From: Labrys okinawensis
GTDB taxonomy: Bacteria > Pseudomonadota > Alphaproteobacteria > Rhizobiales > Labraceae
Assembly (NCBI RefSeq): GCF_002982075.1
Contig: NZ_PUEJ01000005.1
Location: 434,001 to 498,000, forward strand
Direction of reading: 5' to 3'
DNA: 64,000 nucleotides
In this document: piece by piece, positions 17,817 to 28,762 of the stretch
How the letters are laid out: every line of letters begins with the position of its first letter
Numbering within the stretch: the first letter of the stretch is position 1
Notes under the pieces: generated by a model
Told to the model about the DNA's origin: nothing
The model's input: the letters and a program-made list of their open reading frames with translations, nothing else
Databases searched by the model: none
Position numbers and translations under genes: made by a program

Positions 17817-18948
17817 ATGCGCGCTGAAATCCTGTCCCTGGCGGACGACATCAAGCAGTCTGCGGGACTGCTGAGGAGGCATCTTTGACTGGGATACTTC
17901 CTACGCCCGCCTGCAAGAACTGAACCACCTCTCCGAACAGCCCGACTTCTGGAACGATGCCGAGAAGGCCCAGAAGCTGATGCGTGAGCGCACCGATCTC
18001 GACGATCGGCTGTCCTCGCTCGTGCGTATCGAAAAGGACCTGGAGGAAACCCTCGAGCTCGCCGAACTCGGCGAGGCCGATGGCGACGAGTCGATCGTCG
18101 ACGAGGCGCAAGGCGCCTTGGCCCGGCTCAAGGACGAGGTCGTCGAACGACAGTTCGAGGCGTTGTTCTCCGGCGAGGCCGACAACAACGACACCTATAT
18201 CGAAATCAACTCCGGCGCCGGCGGCACCGAGAGCCAGGACTGGGCCAATATGCTGCTGCGCATGTATACGCGCTGGGGCGAGCGGCACCGTTTCAAAGTC
18301 GAGCTGATCGATTTCACGGACGGCGAAACCGCCGGCATCAAGTCGGCTACCATCCTGCTCAAAGGCAACAAGGCCTATGGCTGGGCCAAGGTAGAATCGG
18401 GCGTGCACCGCCTCGTGCGCATCTCGCCCTATGATTCCAACGCCCGCCGGCACACCTCTTTCGCCAGCGTCTGGGTCTATCCGGTGATCGACGACTCGAT
18501 CAACATCGAGATCAATGAATCCGATTGCCGCATCGACACCTACCGCGCTTCCGGCGCCGGCGGCCAGCACGTCAACCGGACGGATTCGGCCGTGCGTATC
18601 ACCCATATGCCCTCGGGCATCGTGGTGGCGTGCCAGCAGGACCGCTCTCAGCACAAGAACCGTGCCACGGCCTGGGCCATGCTGAAGGCCCGCCTCTACG
18701 AGGCGGAGCTCAAGAAGCGCGAAGAAGCGGCGATGGCGACCCATGCCGGCAAGACCGATATCGGCTGGGGCCATCAGATCCGTTCCTATGTCCTGCAGCC
18801 CTATCAGATGGTGAAGGACACCCGCACCGGCTACACGTCGGGCACGCCCGGTGATGTGCTGGATGGCGACCTCGACGACTTCATGAAGGCCGCCCTGGCC
18901 CAGCGCGTCTATGGCGGCGGGCCCGATGCGGTCGAGGACATCGACTAG
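17817..18948 (+). CDS. prfB: Peptide chain release factor 2, with programmed +1 frameshift
   Basis: RF2 releases peptides at UGA and UAA. Translation starts at ATG 17817 and reads 23 codons to CTT TGA (17883-17888), an in-frame stop. The sequence AGGAGG CAT CTT TGA C is the classic RF2 slip site with its internal Shine-Dalgarno element. After a +1 shift, reading resumes at GAC 17887 and continues to 18948, giving ~376 residues, the normal length. GGQ motif: [14 protein letters not shown]. The stop-recognition loop reads SPY ([15 protein letters not shown]) rather than the enterobacterial SPF. An annotation that takes only the second frame from 17980 would lose the N-terminus. Confidence 0.94.
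17876..17890 (+). promoter_or_regulatory. RF2 programmed frameshift site
   Basis: AGGAGG followed by CAT, the slippery CTT, TGA and C. The Shine-Dalgarno-like AGGAGG lies three bases before CTT, the spacing that promotes +1 slippage. Low RF2 lets the ribosome shift and make RF2; high RF2 terminates at the TGA, giving autoregulation. Confidence 0.93.
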
Positions 18949-18953
18949 CGGAA

Positions 18954-18980
18954 AGCCGGGGCCGCCCCGGCTTTTCCTTT
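18954..18980 (+). terminator. Rho-independent terminator after prfB
   Basis: AGCCGGGG and CCCCGGCT form an 8-bp stem with a 3-base loop, followed by TTCCTTTT. The next gene begins only about four bases later, so either transcription reads through or the following gene starts from a promoter inside prfB. Confidence 0.75.
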
Positions 18981-18984
18981 TGAC

Positions 18985-19785
18985 ATGAGCATGTTGCCAA
19001 TGAGTTCGGATCCGATCTATCAGCGCTATTCCTTCGCTCACGGCCTGATCAAGGAGGCCGGTGCCCTGGCGCTCGGCTATTTCAACGAGCTGGACAGCCT
19101 GACGGTGAAGAGCAAAGGCTTGCAGGATGTCGTCAGCGAAGCCGATTTGCAAACCGAACTGCTGATCAAGAAACGCATCGCCGAATCCTATGCCGACGAT
19201 GGTTTTTTCGGCGAGGAGACCGGGCCGAGCGGCATCGGCGACAAGCGCGGCATCTGGGTCGTCGATCCCATCGACGGCACCCAACCCTTCCTGAGCGGCA
19301 TGTCGTGCTGGTGCGTGTCGATTGCGTTCGTCTATGATGGCGAGCTGCAATTCGGGCTCGTCTATGCGCCCAAGGACGACGAGCTTTTCGCCGGTGGATT
19401 GATGGCACCGGCCACGCTCAACGGGAGGCCGATCGCCCCTCACAAGGGCAACGCGCTCAGCGATGGCGTGGTCAGTGTGGGCTACAACAACCGCATCGAG
19501 CCCAGCGAGGTGCTGGCGGTGCTGGCGCGGCTGCTTGAGGCCGGTGGCATGTACCAGCGCAACGGTTCGGGCGCGCTGTGCCTGTGCTACGTGGCCTGCG
19601 GGCGCCTGCTCGGCTATGTCGAATCCCACATCAATTCCTGGGATTGCCTCGGCGCCATCGCCATCATCCGTGCGGCCGGCGGCCAGACCAGTGATTTCCT
19701 CGTGGATGACGGCCTGGTGAAGGGCAATGCCATCATCGCGGGAGGGCCGGCGATCTATCCGGCTCTCGCGCAACTGCTTGGTTGA
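18985..19785 (+). CDS. Inositol-monophosphatase-family phosphatase
   Basis: A 266-residue Mg-dependent phosphatase of the inositol monophosphatase / 3'(2'),5'-bisphosphate nucleotidase superfamily. Metal-site motifs are present: GFFGEETG, VVDPIDGTQPF and the C-terminal SWDCLGAIAIIRAAGG. The Gln in DGTQPF replaces the more usual Asn-Phe (DGTxNF), which is common in extragenic/SuhB-like paralogues of unknown substrate. Alternative starts are 18985 and 19000 (MSSDPIYQ). It follows the prfB terminator almost directly and is convergent with the lactate permease. Confidence 0.85.
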   Translation: MSMLPMSSDPIYQRYSFAHGLIKEAGALALGYFNELDSLTVKSKGLQDVVSEADLQTELLIKKRIAESYADDGFFGEETGPSGIGDKRGIWVVDPIDGTQPFLSGMSCWCVSIAFVYDGELQFGLVYAPKDDELFAGGLMAPATLNGRPIAPHKGNALSDGVVSVGYNNRIEPSEVLAVLARLLEAGGMYQRNGSGALCLCYVACGRLLGYVESHINSWDCLGAIAIIRAAGGQTSDFLVDDGLVKGNAIIAGGPAIYPALAQLLG

Positions 19786-19792
19786 AGGCAGA

Positions 19793-19820
19793 TCCAGGCC
19801 GCTTGCTGCTGCGGCCTGGA
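19793..19820. terminator. Hairpin between convergent genes
   Basis: TCCAGGCCGC and GCGGCCTGGA make a perfect 10-bp stem with an 8-base loop, between the stops of the phosphatase gene and the convergent lactate permease. There is no T-run on either side. It is probably a bidirectional terminator or mRNA 3'-end stabiliser. Confidence 0.6.
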
Positions 19821-19827
19821 CCGAATG

Positions 19828-21492
19828 TCACCCGAGCACCATGGCGGTGAAGGGATAGACATAGGCCTGCAGGGTCACGAAAAGGCCGACCAGGCAGGCC
19901 AGGATGATCGAGTGCAGGAATACATAGCGCAGGATCGTGCCTTCATGGCCGTACCAGTTGGTGGCAGTTGAGGCCACGACGATCGACTGCGCATCGATCA
20001 TCTTGCCCATGACGCCGCCGGAGGAGTTGGCGGCGGCCATCAGCACGGGTGACAGGCCCAATTGCTGCGAGGTGATCTTCTGCAGATTGCCGAACAGCAC
20101 GTTGGAGGAGGTGTCCGAGCCTGTCAGCGCCACCCCGAGCCAGCCGAGCAGCGTTCCGAAGAAGGGATAGAACACGCCTGTGGCCGCGAAGGCGAGGCCG
20201 AGGGTGGCGTCAACGCCGGACAGGCGCGTCAGCGTGCCGATGGCGAGCATGGCCGAGATGGTAATCAGCGAGATCGAGCACACCTTGATGGTGCGGCCAT
20301 ATTCGACGATCAGCCGGGCGGGCGAGAACCCCATCAGCAGGCCGGACACGATGGCGGCCAGCAGCATGCCCGTGCCGGTGAAGGAGAGATAGGTGAAGGC
20401 GAACACCGCGCTTTCGGGCGTGGGCTTGGCGACTACGGGGGCGACCTTGTTGATCTGGTTGTGCAGCTCCGGCACCTGGTAATTCCAGGAGAAGATGGCG
20501 TTGGCCCAGGTCTTGAAGGCGCCGGTGCCCCAGACCAGCATGAAGATGCACACCAGGATCCAGGGAAGCAGGGCGCCCCAGAGCTGGGCCTGCGTCAAGG
20601 GCTTGCGATCGGCCTCCGTACGGGCCCTTGCAAGGTTCGCCGACGGATCGTTGCTGCGGAGCGCCGGCGACAGCCACAGCTCCCTCGGCTGCCAGACCTT
20701 CAGGAAAAGGATCAGCGAGCCCATCGAAACGAGCGAAGCCCCGATATCGACGATCCAGGGATTGATATAGTTGGAAATCAGGAATTGCGGCACGGCGAAA
20801 GAGATGCCCGTGACCAGGATCGCGGGCCACACCCCGATCATGCCGCGCCAGCCCGCGAAGGCGCCGATCACCCAGAAAGGGACGATCAACGAAAACAGCG
20901 GCAATTGCCGGCCGACCATGGCCCCGAGCACATAGGGATCGAGCCCGGTCACCGACGCAAGGCCCTGGATCGGCGTGCCCAGGGCGCCATAGGCGACCGG
21001 TGCGGTGTTGGCGATCAGAGAGAGGCCGGAAGCCGCGAGTGGCGAGAAGCCCAGGCCGATCAGGATCGCTCCGGTGATGGCGACGGGCGTGCCGAAGCCG
21101 GAAGCTCCTTCAAAAAAGGCGCCGAAGGAGAAGGCGATCAGCAGCAATTGCAGGCGCCTGTCTTCGGTGACGCCGCCGATCGCCCGTTGCAGCAACTCGA
21201 AGCGGCCGCTCTCGACGGTGATGCGGTAAAGATAGATCACGTTGAGAACGATCCAGCCGATCGGGAAGAAACCGGTGACGACGCCGAGCAGGGACGCCCG
21301 GATCGACAGGCCCGCGGGCATGGTAAAGATGAATATCGTGATGAGATTTGCGACGATGAGCGCGATCACCGCCGCGATATGAGCCTTGACCTTGCCGCTC
21401 GCGATCAGAACTAGCAAAGTTACCGCAGGGATGGCGGCTGCGATGGTGGACAGTACTTCGTTGTCGAGAGGGTTGTAAGTCTGGTTCCACAT
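19828..21492 (-). CDS. lldP: L-lactate permease (LctP/LldP family)
   Basis: A 554-residue inner-membrane proton/lactate symporter with about 13 hydrophobic segments. Conserved family stretches include FGAFFEGASGFGTPVAITGAIL, ANTAPVAYGALGTPI, and the C-terminal TGSDTSSNVLFGNLQ and AANSSGGVMGKMIDAQS. It probably also carries glycolate, as relatives do. The start at 21492 gives MWNQTYNPLDNEVLSTI, the usual N-terminus of the family. It is monocistronic here. Confidence 0.93.
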   Translation of the reverse strand: MWNQTYNPLDNEVLSTIAAAIPAVTLLVLIASGKVKAHIAAVIALIVANLITIFIFTMPAGLSIRASLLGVVTGFFPIGWIVLNVIYLYRITVESGRFELLQRAIGGVTEDRRLQLLLIAFSFGAFFEGASGFGTPVAITGAILIGLGFSPLAASGLSLIANTAPVAYGALGTPIQGLASVTGLDPYVLGAMVGRQLPLFSLIVPFWVIGAFAGWRGMIGVWPAILVTGISFAVPQFLISNYINPWIVDIGASLVSMGSLILFLKVWQPRELWLSPALRSNDPSANLARARTEADRKPLTQAQLWGALLPWILVCIFMLVWGTGAFKTWANAIFSWNYQVPELHNQINKVAPVVAKPTPESAVFAFTYLSFTGTGMLLAAIVSGLLMGFSPARLIVEYGRTIKVCSISLITISAMLAIGTLTRLSGVDATLGLAFAATGVFYPFFGTLLGWLGVALTGSDTSSNVLFGNLQKITSQQLGLSPVLMAAANSSGGVMGKMIDAQSIVVASTATNWYGHEGTILRYVFLHSIILACLVGLFVTLQAYVYPFTAMVLG

Positions 21493-21625
21493 GTGATGGC
21501 TTCCCGATGACGACTTTTATCGTTGGGTATGCCACGCGGAAGTTCGGCCGATTTGACCGGAAAATCAAGATAGGTGCTCGGACGCGGCCCTGCCCATCTA
21601 CGCAGGGCCGTGCGGCCGTTCAGTC

Positions 21626-23455
21626 CTAAGACTTCACGCGCACATAGCTGCCCGGTGCGTCGCCGAGGGGTTTGCGGCGCCCGCCGGGTTTGCGCTTGTC
21701 GGCGGGGACCTCCTCCGGCGCCTGCTTCTTGAGCCAGGTCAGCCAGTCCGGCCACCAGGAGCCGGGATGTTCGGTGGCAGCCTCCAGCCAGTCCTCATAG
21801 CGGCCCGTCGGAGGACCGCCGAGCCAATATTGATACTTCTTGCGGGCAGGTGGATTTACCACGCCGGCAATGTGCCCGGAGCCGGACAGGACATAGCGCA
21901 CCGGCCCCCCAAAGGCCTGGGCTCCAGTGAAGACGGAATTGGGCGGGGCGATGTGGTCCTCGCGCGTCGCCAGTTCATAGATCGGGATCGTCACCTTCTT
22001 CAGATCGAGGGTCTCGTCACCGACCACCATCCGTCCGCGCGTGAGATTGTTCTCCAGATAGCAGTTGCGCAGATAGAACGAGTGGTTCTTTTCGGGCATG
22101 CGGGTGGCATCCGCATTCCAATAGAGCAGGTCGAAGGGTGTGGGCTGCTTGCCGCGCATGTAATTGTTGACGAGATAGGGCCAGATCAATTCCTGGCTGC
22201 GCAGCATGTTGAAGGCGGCGGCCATCTTGGAACCGGGAAAATAGCCGTGCTCGGCCATCATCTTCTCGATCCACTGGATATGATCCTCGTCGGCGAAGAC
22301 CTTGAGATCGCCGGCCTTCTCGAAATCGACCTGCGTGGCGAACAGGGTGGCCGAGGTGATGCGCGTGTCGCCCTTGGCGGCCAGCCAGGCCAGCGTTACC
22401 GCGAGCAGCGTGCCGCCGACGCAATAGCCGATAGCGGAGACTTCCTTCTCGCCGGTGATCTTGCCGATTTCGTCGAGCGCCGCGATCGGGCCTTCCTTCA
22501 TATATTCGAAGAAGCCCTTGTTGCGCTGCTTCTCGTCCGGGTTGACCCAGGAGATGACGAAGACGGTCAGGCCCTGGTCGACGCACCATTTGATGAAGCT
22601 CTTTTCGGGCGTCAGATCGAGCACGTAGAATTTATTGATCCAGGGCGGGCAGATCAGGATGGGCCGCTTCAGCACGCTGGACGTCGTCGGTGTATATTGC
22701 AGCAGTTCCATGGTGGCGTTGCGGAACACCACCTTGCCCGGCGTGGTGGCGAGATTGACACCCACCTCGAATTTCGAGGTGTCGGACTGGCGGATCTTCA
22801 GCTCGCCTTCGCCGGCATCGATGTCCTCCTTCAGCATCTCCAGGCCGCGCACCAGATTTTCGCCATTCTCGGCCAGTGTGTCGCGAATGAGCGAAGGATT
22901 GGTGGCGATGAAATTGCTCGGCGAAATCGCGGCCGAGACCTGCCGCACGTAGAAATCGGCCTTGTGGCGCATACGAGGCTCGAGTCCGTCGGCATCGTGC
23001 ACCAGCTTTTCCGCCCAGCGGCTGGTGATCAGATAGGCCTGCTTGAGCAGGTCGAAATACTGGTTCTGGCTCCATTCGGGATCCCGGAAGCGGGCATCCT
23101 TGGGGTCGGGTTCCGCCACAGGCTTGGCGTCCTCCCCGGCCATGCGCTGCAGCGAGGAGGCCCAGAGGGACATGAAACCGCTGGCGAGGCTGGTCTGGGC
23201 CTGCAGGGCGCGCTGCGGATCGGACAGCCAATACTGGGCCAGGTGACCGATGGAATTGACCGCGTCGGCGACTTCCTCGCTGATGTCGCTCTTGACTCTG
23301 CCATCCTCCCGCGGGCGCAGATAGGCCGCGAGAGCCTTGCCGCCTTCCTCCACCGCGCGACCCATATTGCGGGCGAGCGTCTCGATATCGACCGGGCCGA
23401 AGGATGCCAGGGACTCAGCCGAGAGAAGCGGGTTGGAGTGTTTTTCGTTCTTCAT
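21626..23455 (-). CDS. phaC: Class I poly(R)-hydroxyalkanoate synthase
   Basis: A 609-residue polymerase making polyhydroxybutyrate from 3-hydroxybutyryl-CoA. The lipase-box-like GYCVGGT carries the catalytic cysteine. The catalytic Asp is in [11 protein letters not shown] and the His in [30 protein letters not shown] and the long N-terminal domain are typical of class I enzymes. The last ~30 residues are basic and proline-rich. Its start faces a divergent small lipoprotein gene. No phaA or phaB lies in the window. Confidence 0.95.
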   Translation of the reverse strand: MKNEKHSNPLLSAESLASFGPVDIETLARNMGRAVEEGGKALAAYLRPREDGRVKSDISEEVADAVNSIGHLAQYWLSDPQRALQAQTSLASGFMSLWASSLQRMAGEDAKPVAEPDPKDARFRDPEWSQNQYFDLLKQAYLITSRWAEKLVHDADGLEPRMRHKADFYVRQVSAAISPSNFIATNPSLIRDTLAENGENLVRGLEMLKEDIDAGEGELKIRQSDTSKFEVGVNLATTPGKVVFRNATMELLQYTPTTSSVLKRPILICPPWINKFYVLDLTPEKSFIKWCVDQGLTVFVISWVNPDEKQRNKGFFEYMKEGPIAALDEIGKITGEKEVSAIGYCVGGTLLAVTLAWLAAKGDTRITSATLFATQVDFEKAGDLKVFADEDHIQWIEKMMAEHGYFPGSKMAAAFNMLRSQELIWPYLVNNYMRGKQPTPFDLLYWNADATRMPEKNHSFYLRNCYLENNLTRGRMVVGDETLDLKKVTIPIYELATREDHIAPPNSVFTGAQAFGGPVRYVLSGSGHIAGVVNPPARKKYQYWLGGPPTGRYEDWLEAATEHPGSWWPDWLTWLKKQAPEEVPADKRKPGGRRKPLGDAPGSYVRVKS

Positions 23456-23619
23456 CGCATCCGATCTTGGCTCTTAGGGCCCTTCATTAGAACATGTTTT
23501 TCCCTCCTGTGAATGCTTCTTCGCATCGCTTTGTGAACCATGCCGTCGATTTCATCGATTTTCCCTGTTTGCCGATGGGCCGGCGCTCTATAAGAGGGGG
23601 GAGAAATTGCGAGAACGTC

Positions 23620-23997
23620 ATGCGGATCCATTCCTTCCTCGTCGTCGCCGCATTGGCCGGCATCGGGCTTGCCAGCTGTGCCGGAGGCTCCGGCCAGACC
23701 AGCAAACGCTTCGGGCTGACATCGGGTCCCTTGCCGACACCTCAACCCTTCGTGACGCAATCCCGCGCGAGCCAGCCCAATGTCTATCCGCGGATCGGCG
23801 CTCTGCCGCCGCCGCGCAGCGACCAGATTCTCTCCATGAGCGAGCGCAAGGCGCTGGAGGCCAGCCTGCTGGCGACGCCAGGGCGGCAGCCGAGTCCCGA
23901 GGAACTCAAGGCGCGTGCGCAAGCCAATCGCAAGGTGGCCCAGAAGCGCGTGCCGCCATCCCAGCGCAAGCATGTCGGCTTCTTCCCGCCGCAATGA
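23620..23997 (+). CDS. Small putative lipoprotein
   Basis: A 125-residue protein with a short signal peptide ending in the lipobox LASC (MRIHSFLVVAALAGIGLASCAGG). The mature part is proline-rich and basic near the C-terminus (RQPSPEELKARAQANRKVAQKRVPPSQRKHVGFFPPQ). The start is chosen at the signal peptide. It is divergent from phaC. No family is recognised. Confidence 0.72.
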   Translation: MRIHSFLVVAALAGIGLASCAGGSGQTSKRFGLTSGPLPTPQPFVTQSRASQPNVYPRIGALPPPRSDQILSMSERKALEASLLATPGRQPSPEELKARAQANRKVAQKRVPPSQRKHVGFFPPQ

Positions 23998-24133
23998 TTG
24001 GTATCGCGTTGCCGTAGATCGATTTTTCGGGGCGGGCGCAGATTTTTGGCATTTCTTTTGCCATCATTCATCGAAATGATTTAGAGCTTCGGTCCCCGCA
24101 ACCCTGAATGCGCCGTCGCGCGAAAGCACCGTC

Positions 24134-25351
24134 ATGTCCGACTTTTACTCAACCCGACGTTTGCCGCCCTATGTCTTCGAGCAGGTCAACCGGGTGAAGG
24201 CGGCAGCACGCGGGCAGGGGGCAGACATCATCGATCTGGGCATGGGCAATCCCGACCTGCCCACTCCGAAATTCATCACCGACAAGCTGATCGAGACGGC
24301 CCAGAAGCCGCGCACCAATCGCTATTCGGCGTCCAAGGGCATTCCGGGCCTGCGCAAGGCTCAGGCCAATTATTACGCCCGCCGCTTCGGTGTGAAACTC
24401 AATCCAGACACGCAGGTCGTCGCCACGCTCGGCTCCAAGGAAGGCTTCGCCAATATGGCGACCGCCATCACCGCGCCCGGCGACGTGGTGCTGTGTCCCA
24501 ATCCGTCCTACCCGATCCACGCCTTCGGCTTCCTGATGGCGGGCGGCGTCATCCGTTCCGTGCCGGCCGAGCCGAACGAGGATTTCTTCCGCTCGGCCGA
24601 GCGGGCGGTGAAGCATTCGATCCCCAAGCCTATCGCGGTGATCGTCTCCTATCCCGCCAACCCGACGGCCTGCGTGGCCAGCCTCGATTTCTATCGGGAC
24701 CTGATCGCCTTCGCCAAGGCGAACGACTTGTTCGTGCTCTCGGACCTCGCCTATTCGGAAATCTATTTCGGCTCGGAGCCGACACCGTCCGTGCTGCAGA
24801 TTCCTGGGGCGATGGATGTCGCCGTCGAATTCACCACCCTGTCCAAGACCTTCTCGATGGCGGGCTGGCGCATGGGCTTTGCGGTGGGCAATGAGCGGCT
24901 CTGCGCCGCGCTCGCTCGCGTGAAGTCCTATCTCGATTACGGCGCCTATACCCCGATCCAGGTCGCTGCCGCCGCGGCGCTGAACGGACCCGAGGACTGC
25001 ATCGCCGAGATGCGCGAGACCTATCGCAAGCGCCGCGACGCGCTGGTCGAGAGCTTTGCCCGCGCTGGGTGGGACGTGCCGATCCCGCCGGCCTCGATGT
25101 TCGCATGGGCGCCGATCCCGCCCAAGTTCAAGGAGCTGGGCTCCGTGGAATTCTCCAAGCTGCTGATCGAGAAGGCGTCCGTCGCGGTGGCGCCGGGAAT
25201 TGGCTTTGGCGAGCATGGCGACGATTTCGTGCGCATTGCCTTCGTTGAGAACGAGCAGCGCATCCGTCAGGCGGCGCGCAACATCCGCAAGTTCATGGAC
25301 GGTGCCGACCAGACTTTGCACAATGTGCTGCCGCTGACGAAATCGGCATGA
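24134..25351 (+). CDS. alaC: PLP aminotransferase, AlaC / LL-DAP aminotransferase type
   Basis: A 405-residue class I/II aminotransferase. Visible: DIIDLGMGNPDLPTP, NRYSASKGIPGLRKA, VVATLGSKEGFANM, the NPTACVASLDFY region, LSDLAYSEIYFGS, and the PLP-lysine motif LSKTFSMAGWRMGF. The C-terminus carries the conserved arginine segment DDFVRIAFVENEQRIRQAARNI. Proteins of this exact type are annotated as alanine transaminase AlaC, often upstream of homoserine dehydrogenase; here guaB follows instead. The substrate is inferred from similarity only. Confidence 0.88.
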   Translation: MSDFYSTRRLPPYVFEQVNRVKAAARGQGADIIDLGMGNPDLPTPKFITDKLIETAQKPRTNRYSASKGIPGLRKAQANYYARRFGVKLNPDTQVVATLGSKEGFANMATAITAPGDVVLCPNPSYPIHAFGFLMAGGVIRSVPAEPNEDFFRSAERAVKHSIPKPIAVIVSYPANPTACVASLDFYRDLIAFAKANDLFVLSDLAYSEIYFGSEPTPSVLQIPGAMDVAVEFTTLSKTFSMAGWRMGFAVGNERLCAALARVKSYLDYGAYTPIQVAAAAALNGPEDCIAEMRETYRKRRDALVESFARAGWDVPIPPASMFAWAPIPPKFKELGSVEFSKLLIEKASVAVAPGIGFGEHGDDFVRIAFVENEQRIRQAARNIRKFMDGADQTLHNVLPLTKSA

Positions 25352-25364
25352 CGGGTGCTTTGGT

Positions 25365-25585
25365 GTGCCGGTCTTCTGACCGAGCGTGAGATTCCAAGCC
25401 GTTCCGAAGAGACTGACCCAATAAAGGCAAACCGAGCAGCGAAAAGCTCTCTCTTTGTCATGCCCTGGTTTTATCCCGGGCCACTGATACCGCTACCACC
25501 TAAGATTACGGCTCTGAATTGCCGCGACGAAGCCCGGCAATGACAAAAAGTCGAGTTCTATGGCTCAGTCTCTGAAGACCGGCAC
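25365..25585. repeat. Nested inverted-repeat elements upstream of guaB
   Basis: The outer arms GTGCCGGTCTTC (25365-25376) and GAAGACCGGCAC (25574-25585) are exact complements 197 bases apart. The left arm is also a small hairpin (CGGTC TTCT GACCG). Inside is a second inverted repeat, TTTGTCATGCC (25454-25464) and GGCAATGACAAA (25536-25547), like the common Rhizobiales GTCATTGCC-type palindromes. It looks like one repeat inserted inside another. Confidence 0.6.
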
Positions 25586-25741
25586 AACGATACCTAAAAA
25601 TGCATGGCTGACAGGCAGTAAAAAGACGACTGCCTGTCTTTCCCTCGTCGATTTCAAATGGTAAACGATCGCGCCAACCCAGCTCCGGCGGCACGGATTC
25701 CAGCCCCCCGAAGCCGGATCGATTCCGCTTTTACTGATTGA

Positions 25742-27247
<1,506 letters not shown>

Positions 27248-27262
27248 TCCTTCCCGGGGGGC

Positions 27263-27322
27263 GCGGACAACAGCCACATTGAACCACGTTCAATGTGGCG
27301 GCGACGTCCGCCTCTTGTTTTT
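27263..27322 (+). terminator. Two-tier Rho-independent terminator after guaB
   Basis: The inner perfect hairpin CCACATTGAAC-CAC-GTTCAATGTGG (27274-27298) is enclosed by an outer stem GCGGAC (27263-27268) / GTCCGC (27306-27311), followed by CTCTTGTTTTTT. The T-run directly after the outer stem supports termination on the + strand. Confidence 0.75.
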
Positions 27323-27374
27323 TACAAATGCCACGTTTCCAAGAGCGGGCAAGAGTCCGCGCTCCAGGTGATCC

Positions 27375-28664
27375 TTGACCCCCTCCGCCCGTCTGTCCGC
27401 CGCCATCGAAGTCCTGGCCGATATCGAAGCCCGCCGCCGTCCCGCCGCCGATGCGCTCAAGGATTGGGGGCTCTCGCATCGCTTCGCCGGTTCGGGCGAT
27501 AGGGCGGCGCTGGCAGGACTGGTCTATGACACCCTGCGCCGCCGCGCTTCGGCACGCTGGCTGATGGACAGCGAGACACCGCGCGCCTCGCTGATCGGCA
27601 TGCTGGTCCTGCAGCGCGGCGAAACGGTCGAAACGCTCGACACACTGTTCACCGGCGAGCGCTTTGCACCGGAGCCGCTGACGGCGGGCGAGCGCAAGGC
27701 CTTGGCCGGACGCAAGCTCGAGCAGGCGGCGCCCGATATCCAGGCGGATGTTCCGAACTGGCTGTGGTCTTCCTTCGAGGCGGCCTTCGGCGAGGACGCC
27801 ATTGCCGAGGGACGGGCTTTGGCCGAGCGCGCGCCGGTGGATCTGCGCGTCAACACGTTGAAGGCTTCGCGGGACAAGCTCCTCGCCGAACTCGAGCCGC
27901 TCCACGCCAGTGCGACACCGCTGTCGCGCTGGGGCGTACGCGTGCCGCTCGGCCCTGACGGCCGCAGCCCGGCCATCCAGGCCGAGGAGAGCTTCCAGAA
28001 GGGCTGGTTCGAGATCCAGGACGAAGGTTCGCAATTGGCCGGCCTCGTCGCGGCCGCCAAGCCGGGCGAGCAGGTGCTCGATCTGTGCGCCGGCGGCGGC
28101 GGCAAGACGCTGGAATTCGCGGCGGCCATGGAGAACAAGGGCCAGATCTTCGCCACCGACAGCGACAAGCGCCGCCTAGCCCCGATCCACGATCGGCTGA
28201 CCAGGGCAGGCGTTCGCAACGTCCAGGTCCGCACACCGCGAGGAGGCCTGGCAATCGACGACCTCGATGGCCGCATGGATCTGGTGCTGGTGGATGCGCC
28301 CTGCTCGGGAAGCGGTACCTGGCGCCGCAACCCGGATACGAAATGGCGCATGCGCCCCTCGAGCCTGGCCGACCGCCAGAAGGACCAGGCCGCGGTGCTG
28401 AGGGCAGGGGCCAGGGCGGTGAAACCGGGTGGGCGCCTGGTCTTCGTCACCTGCTCCGTGCTGCCGGAGGAGAACGATGCCTCGGTGAAGGCCTTCCTGG
28501 CCGATCATGCCGATTTCACTGCCGCGCCTTTGCCGGAACTGGCCAAGGGCGCCGGGCTCTCGGCCTTCGCGCGTTTCGGTTCGTCGGGCGGCACCGGCCT
28601 GCAGCTCTCGCCCCATCGCTCCAGCACCGATGGCTTCTTCATCGCCCTGCTGCATCGGAAGTGA
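27375..28664 (+). CDS. rsmB: RsmB-type rRNA/tRNA m5C methyltransferase
   Basis: A 429-residue RsmB/NOP-family RNA cytosine-C5 methyltransferase. An N-terminal NusB-like helical part is followed by the SAM domain: QDEGSQLAGLVAAAKPGEQVLDLCAGGGGKTLE, motif IV DAPCSGSGTWRRNPD with the release cysteine, and motif VI FVTCSVLPEEN with the catalytic cysteine. It lies between guaB and guaA as in other Rhizobiales. Target specificity (16S C967 or other) is inferred. Confidence 0.88.
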   Translation: MTPSARLSAAIEVLADIEARRRPAADALKDWGLSHRFAGSGDRAALAGLVYDTLRRRASARWLMDSETPRASLIGMLVLQRGETVETLDTLFTGERFAPEPLTAGERKALAGRKLEQAAPDIQADVPNWLWSSFEAAFGEDAIAEGRALAERAPVDLRVNTLKASRDKLLAELEPLHASATPLSRWGVRVPLGPDGRSPAIQAEESFQKGWFEIQDEGSQLAGLVAAAKPGEQVLDLCAGGGGKTLEFAAAMENKGQIFATDSDKRRLAPIHDRLTRAGVRNVQVRTPRGGLAIDDLDGRMDLVLVDAPCSGSGTWRRNPDTKWRMRPSSLADRQKDQAAVLRAGARAVKPGGRLVFVTCSVLPEENDASVKAFLADHADFTAAPLPELAKGAGLSAFARFGSSGGTGLQLSPHRSSTDGFFIALLHRK

Positions 28665-28762
28665 TCTCTCGGTGGGGAGATGGGCGCCACGGCACCGTCT
28701 CGTCCTTGTTCGACTGGTCGCGATGCGTAGGATGGCGTGAGTGCGCTGGCGGAGCGGTGGGC

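Noticed and set aside
20062..21414. 450-codon open frame opposite the lactate permease
   Set aside because: Hydrophilic composition is the antisense of membrane helices; no family resemblance.
21767..23512. 581-codon open frame opposite phaC
   Set aside because: phaC motifs are unambiguous on the other strand; the antisense frame is a codon-bias artefact.
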